A DNA stretch of 64,000 bases from Streptomyces zhihengii. Its GTDB lineage: Bacteria; Actinomycetota; Actinomycetes; Streptomycetales; Streptomycetaceae. The position numbers and the translations under genes were made by a program. Where the stretch lies: positions 496,001-560,000 of the forward strand of contig NZ_JAFEJA010000003.1 in the NCBI RefSeq assembly GCF_016919245.1, read 5' to 3'. This document shows, one piece after another, positions 1-9,136 of the stretch. Below the pieces are notes generated by a model, which made no database searches, had not been told where the DNA came from, and worked only from the letters and a program-made list of their open reading frames with translations. Numbering within the stretch: position 1 is the stretch's first letter; the number at the start of each line of letters is the position of its first letter.

Positions 1-165
1 GCTGATGGCTGCCGCGTCGTGGAGGACACCGGCCGCTCCCTGCACCGCGGCGACGATCATGAGCTGGGTCAGGGTCAGGGCGCCCAGCGCGGCTGCCACC
101 GGCACGGTGGCGAGGGCGGTCGCGCTGACCAGATCGCCGGTGATCATCTGCCAGCGCTTGGAGTG
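1..165 (-). pseudogene. MFS transporter, 3' part of an interrupted gene (runs off the left edge)
   Basis: Read on the minus strand this stretch encodes hydrophobic segments beginning HSKRWQMITGDLV and continuing through ATVPVAAALGALTLTQLMIV. That is the expected continuation, after the loop motif, of the MFS N-terminus found at 3942-4184. The two pieces join in frame (GALADR followed by HSKRW) if the DNA between 166 and 3941 is removed. The rest of the transporter lies outside the window. The gene is therefore a drug-type efflux permease inactivated by an insertion. The family call is good; the substrate is unknown. Confidence 0.7.
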
Positions 166-171
166 CCTTCT

Positions 172-183
172 CTGCACTAAGTC
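172..183 (+). repeat. Subterminal inverted repeat, left end of element
   Basis: CTGCACTAAGTC reads inward from the left end and matches 11 of 12 bases of the inward-reading copy at 3922-3933. It is a likely recombinase binding site. Confidence 0.5.
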
Positions 184-203
184 AAGCGAGTCGATCCTTG
201 TTG

Positions 204-2687
204 TCAGCCTGACTGGGGCCGGACGGTCGGGATGCCGAGTGGGACGGTCGACCGTTGTGCGAGTCGAGCCGCATCGGCTTGCTTGGTGCGGACAAAGGTC
301 AAGGTCATGTCGATGCCTTCGATCTCGCCGAGCCATTGTTCCTCCTGTGCGCGCTTGCGGCGGAGGACCAGGTCCTCCTCGATCTCGGCCAGCCTCGGCA
401 GCATCTTGGGGTTGACCTGCAGCATTGGGCATCGGATGCATGCGTGCTCGTGCTGGCAGGGGGATCCGTAGGGGCGAGCGCAGTTACCGAGTTCGACCTT
501 GCGTTTGTCGAAGTGCTCTTCGAACTCGTCCCACTCCTCGCGGTTGACGTCGACGTACTCGTCCTCGGGACGCAGGGTTCGGCGGTGGTTGAGGAACTCC
601 TGGTAGTGCTTGACGATGTCCTCGGCGAAGACCGCGACGTAGCCCTGAGTGGTCTGGAGATTCAGATGTCCGAGTAGGGCTGCGCCGATGTGGATCGGCA
701 GGCCGCCGTTGACGATGTCGGTGGCGAAGAGCCTGCGGAAGTCGTGCGGTGTGAACTTGGTGCCGGCGAAGGCGGGGTTCGTTTCGGCGATCTCTTCGCA
801 GCTGCGGCGGATCATGAGCTGAACTGTTGTCGGCGATACGACATCGTGGCGGGTTCCCAGTTGCCGTTGGAAGAGGAACGGCATGGGTTCTGACCAGGTC
901 TTCTCGTGTCCGTCGTAGCGGCTCAAGAGGGGAATCGAGTGGCCTCTGCGGGTGTGGCGGCGGACGATCTGCGCGACGGCGTGGAAGAGCTCGGCGGACA
1001 TCGGGATGACACGCTCGCGCTCGGTCTTCGAGGGGGCCACGACCAGGAGGGCGATGACCTCACCACCGGGCCGCTCGTATTGGCGAATGCTGAGGTGGGT
1101 GAGCTCAACCAGTTCCTCGACGCGGATACCGCTGTGACGCAGGATCTCAACGGCGACCCACTCCCAGAACGCGGAGTCCTCGGCCATCGACACGTGGATC
1201 AGCTCGCCGGTCTCGTGGTCGGTAACCCTCACGGCCGGCTCGGCCAAGACCTTCGCCCGGCGGCGATCCTCGCGGGAGTTGGTGCGGCTGTAGCGGCGGC
1301 CCTTGTGCTCGAACTGTTCACCCAGTGGAATCGGCCGGGCAGCTTCCAACAGGCCGGCCAGGTGCTCGTAGCGCTCCTCGACGTGCCGGACGAGAACCGG
1401 CAAAAGGGGCTGGCGAACGCGGGTGCGGTCGGCCATCCGCCGGGTGACCTCACGGCGCCGCTTGCCGAAGCCCTTCACGTCCCGGGGCAGAATCGGGCAG
1501 GGCGTCACCCACTGGGCCCACCGTTCCGGTTCACCGATGGCCCAGCTGTGGAGATCGAGGTAGAGGCCGCGGACGGCCAGCAGGACGGATTCCGCGTCCT
1601 TGCGGAGGCGGGTGCGGTCGGTTTTGCCGTCCCTCCGCCAGTACTGGATTTCAGCCCGCCACTGGTCATAGAGCTCCTGGCTGAGGTTCAGGTCGCGCTG
1701 ATCGGGGTTGAGCTCTTCGATGACGGCCCAGAACAGGCTGGCCAGCTGGCGGGCCAATGCCTGAAGGGTGACGTAGTCCGTGTCCGCTCGGCGGCGAGCC
1801 AGGTAGTCGATCAGGAGCTGCCGGATCTCGACGTTCTTGATGCCGTAGGCGTCGACAAGTTCCTCGACGCTTCGCTGACCGGCGTAGGTGAAGGCCCGCA
1901 GGGTCGGGCTCGTCTCAGGCGGAAAGTGCCCCATCCTGTGCAGGATCTCCCAGGTGCCCAGGGCCGCGAACCGAGTCGTGTCCCCGTTGGCTCCATGGGT
2001 GAGCCCCAGGCGCTTGCTCTCGATCGAGTAGTGCAGCAGAGCCGAGGGAGTCAGATGCTCCATGGTGATGCCCTGCGTGGTGAGAGCGCAGGTCAGGTCG
2101 AATTTCGCGCGCTGCCGGTGCACTGCGGTCAGGTGGTGCTGAGCATCGACTACTGCGAAGAACTCGTCCAGGCGAGGGTCCTTCTGGACCTGCCGGAACG
2201 GATCGGCGTAGTCACTGAACTTGTTCGCCCGGAACCCGGGCAGCGAGGGCTGGATGATCCTCGCCACGAACGCCAACTTCAGCGCGGAGAGGAGGTCGCT
2301 TCGCTCCCAGGGTGCATCCTCGCGACCCAGGACTCTGACTGACAGGGCGTTCTCGCCGTTGAAAGCGCTCGCCTCCCATCGCTCTTGCCAGGTGTTCCCG
2401 GGCAGCGTCGCCAAGTGGCCGAAGAGAATGCGGATCGCCGCTCGGCGCTTCCCTGCCCCGGACCTCGACTCCTTCGGCCAGACCATCCCGGTCAGGTCGC
2501 ACAAGTCCGCGATGCCGACCGTCGACAGGTCCCCAAGCGGCGCCGGGGGCCTCTCCGGCCGGGGTGCCGGCGCTGCTTTGGCCGAAGCCCTCGAGAACCT
2601 CGTCGGTGCCTTGACCCGCGGGGCCTCGGCGTAGTTCTGGCGCCGATTACGGACAGTGGAGACCTCGACCGTCGAGTGATCAGCCAC
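204..2687 (-). CDS. Large tyrosine recombinase (TnpB-like)
   Basis: A site-specific recombinase of 827 residues if it starts at the GTG at 2687, which overlaps the stop of the upstream recombinase by 8 bp (translational coupling). A longer reading frame exists upstream but overlaps coding sequence. The catalytic half contains the Arg box in RHSGIRVEELVEL, then HDFRRLF (H-x-x-R), GHLNLQTT and the nucleophile Tyr in TQGYVAVF, the R-H-R-H-Y set of the family. The C-terminal tail holds CARPYGSPCQHEHACIRCPM, a Cys/His cluster that probably binds zinc and is common in large recombinases of paired systems. It acts with the 2680-3876 protein to move the element. Confidence 0.85.
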   Translation of the reverse strand: MADHSTVEVSTVRNRRQNYAEAPRVKAPTRFSRASAKAAPAPRPERPPAPLGDLSTVGIADLCDLTGMVWPKESRSGAGKRRAAIRILFGHLATLPGNTWQERWEASAFNGENALSVRVLGREDAPWERSDLLSALKLAFVARIIQPSLPGFRANKFSDYADPFRQVQKDPRLDEFFAVVDAQHHLTAVHRQRAKFDLTCALTTQGITMEHLTPSALLHYSIESKRLGLTHGANGDTTRFAALGTWEILHRMGHFPPETSPTLRAFTYAGQRSVEELVDAYGIKNVEIRQLLIDYLARRRADTDYVTLQALARQLASLFWAVIEELNPDQRDLNLSQELYDQWRAEIQYWRRDGKTDRTRLRKDAESVLLAVRGLYLDLHSWAIGEPERWAQWVTPCPILPRDVKGFGKRRREVTRRMADRTRVRQPLLPVLVRHVEERYEHLAGLLEAARPIPLGEQFEHKGRRYSRTNSREDRRRAKVLAEPAVRVTDHETGELIHVSMAEDSAFWEWVAVEILRHSGIRVEELVELTHLSIRQYERPGGEVIALLVVAPSKTERERVIPMSAELFHAVAQIVRRHTRRGHSIPLLSRYDGHEKTWSEPMPFLFQRQLGTRHDVVSPTTVQLMIRRSCEEIAETNPAFAGTKFTPHDFRRLFATDIVNGGLPIHIGAALLGHLNLQTTQGYVAVFAEDIVKHYQEFLNHRRTLRPEDEYVDVNREEWDEFEEHFDKRKVELGNCARPYGSPCQHEHACIRCPMLQVNPKMLPRLAEIEEDLVLRRKRAQEEQWLGEIEGIDMTLTFVRTKQADAARLAQRSTVPLGIPTVRPQSG

Positions 2688-3876
2688 CGAACACCGCCTT
2701 GATGTCCTCGGCGTCGTAGCCAGCGGAGAACGTGCGCTGGACCCGGGGGCGGCTGTAGTGGGCCTGCAGAGCGTCGAAGAGATCCTCCACTCGGGCATTG
2801 AGGTAGCGGCCGGTGGTCGCAAGATCGGTGTGTCGCAAGATCGCTCGGACCTGGGCGAGGGTGAGGTTCGGGTCGTTCGCCATTCGGTTCGCGGCGGTGT
2901 GCCGCAGGTCGTGCAGGGTCCAGTTCGTGCCGAGTTTCTCGTTCACCCGCTGGAAGACCCGCCGCATCGCCGAGTAGGTCAGCGGCCGGTCCGGCCCCCG
3001 CATCGTCCGCAGGACCGGCTCGTGAGCCGGCGGAAGCCCGATCGTGTCGAGGTAGGCGGCCAGGATCGTCAGGGCTTGAGGGCTCGCGGGAACGGGCTCG
3101 CGATCGTCGGTGCCCTTGGTCACCACGTAGATCATCTGCTTGGCCCAGTCGATGTCACCGGGGGTGACGCCGAGAAGTTCGCCGGCCCGGGAGCCGCTGG
3201 AGACGTAGAGCAGGATGGCCGCCCGGTCCCGGTCGCAGGTCATCGCCTCGAAGAGCTCGTCCCACATCGCGTCGGGAATGGACCGGGGGTCGGTCTGCCG
3301 AACACGCTGGCGCAAGCGGGCCCGCCGGAATTGCGGGACCGTGCCGTCCGGAGCCCTGTGTGCGAGGGCTCGGCGCTGGGCGGCTGCCTCCGGCACCGGG
3401 TTGATCAGCGGACCTCGGTTGTAGTGCCGGTGGTAGGCGTAGAAGCTGCAGATCACGGTCAGGCAGTGGTTGATCGTTGAGGGCGCGTACCCCGCCTTGA
3501 GATAGGGCTTGCCGGTGCGGGGATTCACCGAGCCGGGTCGTGGGGCGTCTGGCTTCCGCCGGCGTCGTTGGGGGTTCGGAGCCAGCCGGAGCCAGCCCAC
3601 CAGCGCGGAGGCTTCCGCCTCGGTTGCCCTGTCCCAGGGGACGTCTAGGAACCACAGCAGCCGAAACCAGCGCTGGAGGTCGTACGCGTAGCTCCTGACG
3701 GTCAGCGGCCGGTTGTCGTCCAGGGTCAGACCCCGCAGGTACGGGACGACGGGAGCGACCGGGGTCCCGTCAGGCCCGAGAACGGCGTACCGCGGTATCG
3801 ACTCCAGCTCGACGACCGAGCCGACACGGGGCACATCGGCCTGGCCCTCGATTAGCTGGCGGTGCAGATCTTGCAA
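2680..3876 (-). CDS. Tyrosine recombinase (TnpA-like)
   Basis: 398 residues. It starts at a TTG at 3876 preceded by GAGGAAG about seven bases upstream. The N-terminal SAM-like core-binding domain (roughly residues 25-150) is followed by a catalytic domain with the Arg in SSGSRAGELL, HDLRHTAANRM, RHTDLATTGRY and the terminal Tyr, all expected for an active phage-type integrase. It is the first gene of the two-recombinase element and overlaps the larger recombinase. Start codon choice is moderately certain; family is certain. Confidence 0.88.
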   Translation of the reverse strand: MQDLHRQLIEGQADVPRVGSVVELESIPRYAVLGPDGTPVAPVVPYLRGLTLDDNRPLTVRSYAYDLQRWFRLLWFLDVPWDRATEAEASALVGWLRLAPNPQRRRRKPDAPRPGSVNPRTGKPYLKAGYAPSTINHCLTVICSFYAYHRHYNRGPLINPVPEAAAQRRALAHRAPDGTVPQFRRARLRQRVRQTDPRSIPDAMWDELFEAMTCDRDRAAILLYVSSGSRAGELLGVTPGDIDWAKQMIYVVTKGTDDREPVPASPQALTILAAYLDTIGLPPAHEPVLRTMRGPDRPLTYSAMRRVFQRVNEKLGTNWTLHDLRHTAANRMANDPNLTLAQVRAILRHTDLATTGRYLNARVEDLFDALQAHYSRPRVQRTFSAGYDAEDIKAVFGG

Positions 3877-3921
3877 GACACACTTCCTCGAAGACGTAGA
3901 TCATCTCGCTTCATGATCAGA

Positions 3922-3933
3922 GACTTGGTGCAG
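3922..3933 (-). repeat. Subterminal inverted repeat, right end of element
   Basis: On the minus strand this reads CTGCACCAAGTC, the partner of 172-183 with one mismatch. It lies 8 bp inside the point where the MFS frame is interrupted. Confidence 0.5.
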
Positions 3934-3941
3934 TTAACACA

Positions 3942-4184
3942 CCGGTCGGCGAGCGCGCCGGCGTGCAGGGCGAGAAGCGGGGGCGGGAGCTGGCCGAGGA
4001 CCGCCAGCCAGGCGACCTGGGCTGTCGTGGCGTCCAGGTGGAGAACGGCCAGTACCGGCAGCGCCATCTGCGTGAGCGAGCTGCCGGCCACGCTCGCGGC
4101 CTGGCCGGTCAGGTACCGGCGGAAGTCCCGGTGCCGCCACAGCGAGGCCCCGGCCACGGACGGATCCTCAGCGCAGGGCGGCAC
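3942..4184 (-). pseudogene. MFS transporter, 5' part of an interrupted gene
   Basis: Starts at GTG 4184 with AGGGAGG six bases upstream. It encodes about 81 residues typical of the first two MFS helices: SLWRHRDFRRYLTGQ, then SLTQMALPVLAVLHLDA, ending at GALADR, the start of the conserved loop between helices 2 and 3. The frame then runs into the insertion element, which adds foreign residues. It follows the three-Nudix gene by 78 bp on the same strand, so the two were probably one operon and the exporter may have served that gene or the large operon upstream. Confidence 0.75.
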
Positions 4185-4262
4185 GGAGTACCTCCCTCGG
4201 CACCGCCAGGCGCTCCCGCTCCACGTACGTGAGCTCGGCCTGTCCGCCACGAGTCGGCGTGC

Positions 4263-5741
4263 TCACCGTGCCCACCAGCCCATCTGCGAATAGGGGCTGC
4301 CTTCGGAGATCCCGGTGATGGCCGTGCGGGTGTAGGAGACGAGGCGGTCCGGGAGCTCGTGCCGCGGCCACCACTTCCAGGTCAGACACTTGTCGGGCTC
4401 GCGAACCTCGGGGGTTCCCTCCCACCGGCGTGCCCGGAAGACGAGCTGCATCAGGGGCAGACTGCCCGGGGCGTCGACGACATGGACGACGTGCGCGAGC
4501 TCCACGTCCGCGGGGTCGATGACCAGCCCCGCTTCCTCCCACGCCTCGCGGACCAGGCATGAGAGGGCGGACTCCTGCTCGCACCTCCCGGCGAGGTAGT
4601 GCCAGGTGTCGCCCGCGTACTTCGACTCGGGGTGACGCAGGCCGAGCAGTACCCGGCCCTCGGCGTCTTCGATGTGGAGGTGGACTCCGACGCCGTTGAG
4701 CACCACCCGGCTGCCCCCGTCCCACACGGGCGGTGCCACGGCCGGCTCGCTGCCCGGGGGATTCTCGGCCGCGTGCCGGCGAATCAGGTCCCGGGTGGCA
4801 GGGCTCAGGCGCAGCCGGTCCAGTTCGTCGACCGCGAACCAGCGCAGCAGCACCCCTTCGTGCAGCGCGAGGCGGTCGGGGTTGCCTCGCCACCTGCCGG
4901 CGAAGACCTGAACCGGGACGCTGAGGCCGTCGACGCTGGTCGCGACTTCCATGGCGTAGGGCTTCACGTCCTCAAGGCGGAGGCCCGGGACCTCCTCGGA
5001 CAGCTCCCGCAGCAGCGTGCCCTCAAGGCTCAGGTCGTCGTGGGTACGGCCGCCGCCGAGAAGGGCGAACGCGCCCGACTGCCAGATGATGCCGGGCTTG
5101 TGGTCGCGCAGATGGAGCAGGTAGCGGCCGGCCCCGTCGTAGATCAGCGCGGACGCGTTCACCGGCTCCGGCACGCCGTCCAGGCCCGTCGCGAGGAGTT
5201 TCGCGTGCAGCGTCGGCGAGGTGACCTCCGGCTGCGGGATCCACCGGGCTCCAGACACCTCCTCGTTCTGTAGCGCGAGCGTCTGCGGCTCCTCGCCGGC
5301 GAGGTAGAAGACGAAGCGGAAGTCGTAGTGGCGGTGGGCCGGTTCGCCCTTGGACGGGCTGGCGTCGATGTCGTGGAAGTCGATGTCGATCGGAGAGCCG
5401 AGCAGCTGCCGGGTCAGGCACAGGGCGCCCGGCGCGATCCCGGTTTCCTCCGCCGCCTCGCGCAGCGCCGCGGCGAGCAGGGTCCGGTCCTCGGGCTCGG
5501 TGTGACCGCCGGGGGTGAGCATGAGGCCGTCGGTGGCCTGGTGCCGGATGTGCAGGACCCGGCCCTGCCGGTCGATGATGACGGCGCTGCACGTGACGTG
5601 ACCGGGCAACGTCGTCCGGGCGGTCGCGTCGACCGGCCGGTCCAGCAAGGCGAGGAGACCAGCCAGGGCGTCACGCTCGCCGGGGTGCCTGCCGAGGTAC
5701 GTCTCGACGGTCCTGCGGATCGCTGTGGAGCTGGGGGACAT
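4263..5741 (-). CDS. Protein with three tandem Nudix domains
   Basis: 492 residues, about three times a normal Nudix enzyme. Domain 1 (about 46-185) has a complete Nudix box, residues 78-102, with REAAEETGI. Domain 2 (about 195-320) has a box with an altered start (GGGRTHDDLS) but an intact RELSEEVPGL. Domain 3 (about 345-480) has AGRCEQESA followed by REAWEEAGL. Nudix enzymes hydrolyse nucleoside diphosphates linked to another moiety. Three catalytic modules in one chain suggest processing of a nucleotide conjugate or house-cleaning of modified nucleotides. It lies downstream of the large operon on the same strand after a 500-bp gap. The substrate is unknown. Confidence 0.85.
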   Translation of the reverse strand: MSPSSTAIRRTVETYLGRHPGERDALAGLLALLDRPVDATARTTLPGHVTCSAVIIDRQGRVLHIRHQATDGLMLTPGGHTEPEDRTLLAAALREAAEETGIAPGALCLTRQLLGSPIDIDFHDIDASPSKGEPAHRHYDFRFVFYLAGEEPQTLALQNEEVSGARWIPQPEVTSPTLHAKLLATGLDGVPEPVNASALIYDGAGRYLLHLRDHKPGIIWQSGAFALLGGGRTHDDLSLEGTLLRELSEEVPGLRLEDVKPYAMEVATSVDGLSVPVQVFAGRWRGNPDRLALHEGVLLRWFAVDELDRLRLSPATRDLIRRHAAENPPGSEPAVAPPVWDGGSRVVLNGVGVHLHIEDAEGRVLLGLRHPESKYAGDTWHYLAGRCEQESALSCLVREAWEEAGLVIDPADVELAHVVHVVDAPGSLPLMQLVFRARRWEGTPEVREPDKCLTWKWWPRHELPDRLVSYTRTAITGISEGSPYSQMGWWAR

Positions 5742-6241
5742 GAGTGTCGTCTCGCCTTCGGTGTCGTGGGGTCGGGGCGGCGGGCGGGCTGGGCAAGGGA
5801 GGTCGCTCGGGGTGGGTCAGATCGCGGTCTCGTGGTCGGACGGCTGGGCGGCGCGTGGCTCGAGAGCGGACCTGGCAGGGACCGGTGCGATGTCGACGGG
5901 CCGGCGTTCGAATTCGCAGGTGTCGTTGCGGGAAGTCGGGCCGGGTTTCATGACGTCCTCCATCTGGGCGGCTGGATGGCACAGGTGCTCTAAGAACGCG
6001 CCGAATCCGGAGTCGTAACGGCCCCGATCGGACGAATGGATCGAACGCGAATGCGGAACAGGTCGACGCGGTAACTGCTGCTTGCGTGGACGCGTTTGAA
6101 CTCACACGTTCGAGTGGAGAAGGGGAGGCGGCACCCGATCAGGGTCTTGCGTCGTCGCTCTGGCAGCGTTCTGAATCGTGCGTGGCGCCGACTGCTTGCC
6201 GGGATGGTCCCCATCACGCCCGGCCGGATGGGCGGGTTGAA
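5742..6241. other. Intergenic region downstream of the large operon
   Basis: 500 bp without a credible gene. It should contain the promoter of the three-Nudix gene (reading left) and the end of the large operon transcript. No clear -35/-10 pair was identified. Confidence 0.5.
6217..6234 (-). terminator. Possible terminator hairpin after the large operon
   Basis: Short GC stem CGCCC/GGGCG with an 8-nt loop, 8 bp beyond the HAD gene stop. There is no T-run, so this is weak. Confidence 0.25.
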
Positions 6242-6874
6242 TCAGCCAAGCGGGATGCCCAGCAGCTTCTGGAGTCCGCTGACGGTCTCCTCGGCGGTGG
6301 TGGCGTGGACCGTGGCCATGCCCAGTTCCTGGGCGGGAATCAGATTGCTCGGGTTGTCGTCGACGAAGATGCAGGCGGAGCCGGGCAGTTGCAGCTTGTC
6401 GAGGGTGAGCTGGTAGATCGCGGGTTCCGGCTTGCGGATCCGGTGGTGCTCGGAGAAGACGATCACGTCATGGTTGGCCTCCAGGTCCCACGGCGTGTAG
6501 GGGTTGAAGGGTTCCAGGCCCATGCTGTTGGACAGGATGGCGGTCTTGAGCCCTGCCTCGCGTATGGCGAGCGCCGCGTTGACCACGAGCTTCTCCGGGA
6601 CCAGCGTGGCGAGGGCGCGGCCCATGAGGTTGTCAGAGTCGATGCCGAGGATGCTGGCGATGCCCTCGTTCCACTGGGTCTGGCTGATGTCGCCGCGCTC
6701 CAGCTGGGCGTAGAGCGCGCGGCCGGCGGGGTCGAAGGCGACCGTGTCGCGGTAGGCGTAGGTGGGCAGGCCGATCTCTGCGGCGAAGGCGATGGCGGTG
6801 TCGTCCATGGGGTTGGTCAGGACGCCGCCGAAGTCGAAGATCACGGCCTTGAAGGTCTGCTGGGTGTCGCTCAT
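6242..6874 (-). CDS. HAD-superfamily hydrolase
   Basis: 210 residues; last gene of the large operon. The ATG at 6874 overlaps the oxidoreductase stop (ATGA). Motif I is DFGGVL with the nucleophile Asp at residue 14, motif II is LSNSMG, motif III Lys lies in RIRKPEP, and motif IV is FVDDNPSNL. The C1 cap-type layout resembles epoxide-hydrolase-like or phosphoglycolate-like HAD phosphatases (DFGGVL...FVDDNP subgroup). A role removing a phosphate from a sugar or nucleotide intermediate fits the neighbours but is inference. Confidence 0.88.
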   Translation of the reverse strand: MSDTQQTFKAVIFDFGGVLTNPMDDTAIAFAAEIGLPTYAYRDTVAFDPAGRALYAQLERGDISQTQWNEGIASILGIDSDNLMGRALATLVPEKLVVNAALAIREAGLKTAILSNSMGLEPFNPYTPWDLEANHDVIVFSEHHRIRKPEPAIYQLTLDKLQLPGSACIFVDDNPSNLIPAQELGMATVHATTAEETVSGLQKLLGIPLG

Positions 6875-7980
6875 CGGGTGGGCTCCTTGGTGATCGTCGC
6901 AGGGCTCTCGGCGGTGCCCGGCTGGTGGGGTGGAGTGCGCAGCGCATGGTGAGGTCGGGCCGCAGCTCGGAGGATGGCGTCGCTGACCGCGGCGATGCGT
7001 GCGGCCCGCGCGCCGGTGCAGGCGGACGAGGTGCCCTGGGTGAGTGCCGTCGCGAGGTCGATGACGCCCATGCCCCGGCCCGTCGTCTGCGGAGCACGAC
7101 CCGTGGATGTCAGGGGGTTCCAGGTGAAGGTGCCGTACTCGGCGAAGAGGACGTCGCCTGCGTGGAAGTTGGGGTCGGGCAGGACGAGGGCCCCAAGGGT
7201 CCCCTGGAGCTCGATGCGGGGTGTGCGGGTGGCGGCGGCATCGAAGCTGGCGCTCAGATTGACGGGCACACCGTCGGCGGCCGTCAGGAAGGCTGCGATG
7301 TGGGTCGGGGCCTGCGCCGTGAAGTGCTTGCCCGCGGCGGGGCCGGAGCGGATGGTGCGGACTTTCCGGGTGTGCGCGGTCGCTGCGTGGACCTGCAGCG
7401 GACCGAGCAGCTCGTCGAGGGCCGCGAGGTAGTACGGGCCCACGTCGCCCAGCGGGCCGGCCCCTTGGGCGTAGAAGGGTTCCGGGGAAGGGTGCCAGCG
7501 CTCGGGCCCGGTACTCATGAGTGTGGCCGCCGCGGACAGAACGGTGCCGATCCGCCCTTCCCTGACCGCACCATGCGCGGTCAGGAACGCGGGGCCCAGC
7601 GTCGTGTCGGGCGCGGCTCCCAGCAGGATCCTGGCGGAGTCGGCTTCGGAGACCAGCTGGGCGGCGTCGCCTGGCGTGAGCGCGAGGGGCTTCTCGCTCC
7701 ACACGGCCGGGACGCGCGCCGCGATGGCCTGAAGGACCAGGGCGTGGTGGGTGTGGGGAGGGGTGAGGATGACCGCGAGGTCGATGAGGTCCGGGTCGAG
7801 GACGGAGCCCGGTTCGGTGGCGGGGATGCCGTGCCGGCCACCGAAGGCGGTGGCGCGGGCCGGGTCGGCGTCGGCGCATGTGGTGAGGCGGACCAGCGGG
7901 GAGGCGGCGAGCGTGGTCGCGTACTCCTCGGCGACCATGCCGCAGCCGATGATGCCGACCCGGACGGGTATCGCCGTCAT
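6871..7980 (-). CDS. Gfo/Idh/MocA family NAD(P)-dependent oxidoreductase
   Basis: 369 residues from the ATG at 7980, which overlaps the aminotransferase stop by 4 bp. The N-terminal Rossmann fold shows GIIGCGMVAEEYA, then the family EKP motif in WSEKPLALT, followed by the C-terminal alpha/beta domain with GDVGPYYLAAL. Members oxidise or reduce sugar hydroxyls, often NDP-sugars or inositols. Next to a DegT aminotransferase this is the classic pair for making an amino sugar or aminocyclitol: oxidation to a ketone, then transamination. Confidence 0.88.
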   Translation of the reverse strand: MTAIPVRVGIIGCGMVAEEYATTLAASPLVRLTTCADADPARATAFGGRHGIPATEPGSVLDPDLIDLAVILTPPHTHHALVLQAIAARVPAVWSEKPLALTPGDAAQLVSEADSARILLGAAPDTTLGPAFLTAHGAVREGRIGTVLSAAATLMSTGPERWHPSPEPFYAQGAGPLGDVGPYYLAALDELLGPLQVHAATAHTRKVRTIRSGPAAGKHFTAQAPTHIAAFLTAADGVPVNLSASFDAAATRTPRIELQGTLGALVLPDPNFHAGDVLFAEYGTFTWNPLTSTGRAPQTTGRGMGVIDLATALTQGTSSACTGARAARIAAVSDAILRAAARPHHALRTPPHQPGTAESPATITKEPTR

Positions 7981-9089
7981 CGGTTGCTCTCCAGGCTCTG
8001 CTGTACGAGGTCGGTGAGGGTGCAGGCCCACTGCTTGTGGGCATCCGCGGGCAGCCAGGGGATCTGGATGTCGAAGTAGGTCCGGTGGTCGGTGATCTGC
8101 CGCTCCGGCTGGACGGGCCAGGCTTCAGCGGTGTGAAGGTCACCGGGGCCCGGCCACCAGCTGCGGTAGCCGTGGTGGAAGAGGGCGCCGGAGATGCGTG
8201 CGGCGGTGTCCGGGTCGGGAGCACGGACGCCGACGAGCGAGCCGTTCCCGGCCGGGTCGGTGGATCCGGGCACGAGCTGGAGCCCGGGCAGTGCCGCGAG
8301 CTGGAGGTGGACTTCCCGTTGGAGTGCGCGCAGGTCCTCCACGAGCCTGGGCAGGTGTTCCACCTGGGGCAGGGCCAGACCTGCGGCGAGTTCGGTCATC
8401 CGGGCCTTGGACCGCCAGACCGCGCGCGGGGTCTTCTGCCGGGTGTCTCCCGCTATGGCCCGCATGAGGGCCATCATGGCCGGGTCGTCGCCGACGACGA
8501 GGCCACCCTCGCCCGTGGCGATGAGCTTCATGGAGTGCGTGGAGAAGGTCGCCAGGGTCCCCCAGCCGCCGGCCGGGCGGCCTTCGACGTCGACGCCCCA
8601 CGCCTGCGCGCAGTCTTCGATGAGCGGGATGCCGCGTTCGGTCAGGTGATGGGCGATCTCCGCGGTGCCGGGGGCGGGGCGTCCTCGGAGATGGACCAGG
8701 ACGACGGCCGCGGTGTCCGGGCCGATGAGCGGGGCGATCTCTGCCCACGTGGGGGTCAGGGATTCGGTGGCCGGTGCGACGCGGACGGTGGCGCCGAGCA
8801 TGTCGGCGGCAGCCCCGACGGACACCCAGCCGATCTCGGGGATGATCACCTCCTGGCCGGCGCGGATCTCGAGCCCGCGCATCGCCATGCGCAGCGCGGA
8901 GGAGCCCGAGTCGACGGCGAGGGCCTGGGCGCGGCCGGTGAGCTGGGCGACGCGCGCTTCGAGGTCGGGGATCAGTTCCCCGTTGAACGTGGCGATCTGG
9001 CCGGACAGTATGCCGCCGCCGACGAGGGCGTTCTGGGCATCGGCCGTGAGCTGGCTGTACTGGTAGACCGGAGCAGGATGCTGGGGCAT
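7977..9089 (-). CDS. DegT/DnrJ/EryC1/StrS family PLP aminotransferase
   Basis: 370 residues from the ATG at 9089. The PLP lysine is K188 in STHSMKLIATGEGG, the cofactor-contacting acid lies in EDCAQAWG (about 158-165), and GSSALRMAM is the phosphate-binding loop. The family transaminates keto-sugars or keto-inositols. It sits 47 bp after the PIG-L gene, one of only two operon junctions without a start/stop overlap. It probably works with the adjacent Gfo/Idh/MocA enzyme. Confidence 0.9.
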   Translation of the reverse strand: MPQHPAPVYQYSQLTADAQNALVGGGILSGQIATFNGELIPDLEARVAQLTGRAQALAVDSGSSALRMAMRGLEIRAGQEVIIPEIGWVSVGAAADMLGATVRVAPATESLTPTWAEIAPLIGPDTAAVVLVHLRGRPAPGTAEIAHHLTERGIPLIEDCAQAWGVDVEGRPAGGWGTLATFSTHSMKLIATGEGGLVVGDDPAMMALMRAIAGDTRQKTPRAVWRSKARMTELAAGLALPQVEHLPRLVEDLRALQREVHLQLAALPGLQLVPGSTDPAGNGSLVGVRAPDPDTAARISGALFHHGYRSWWPGPGDLHTAEAWPVQPERQITDHRTYFDIQIPWLPADAHKQWACTLTDLVQQSLESNR

Positions 9090-9136
9090 GACGGTGTATC
9101 CCCTCCACGGGAAGTGAGCGGGTCTTCGTGCCTGGG

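Larger units (their letters stand above)
166..3941 (-). mobile_element. Two-recombinase insertion element inside an MFS gene
   Basis: The outer limits are set by where the MFS reading frame stops and resumes. Inside are only two overlapping tyrosine recombinase genes. Near the ends lies a 12-bp subterminal inverted repeat (172-183 CTGCACTAAGTC; 3922-3933 its complement with one mismatch), 6 and 8 bp from the deduced ends. No cargo gene and no obvious target duplication are seen. Paired recombinases of about 400 and 830 residues, with a Cys-rich tail on the larger, recall the TnpA/TnpB pair of Tn554-type elements. That assignment is inference. The ends are uncertain by a few bases. Confidence 0.65.
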
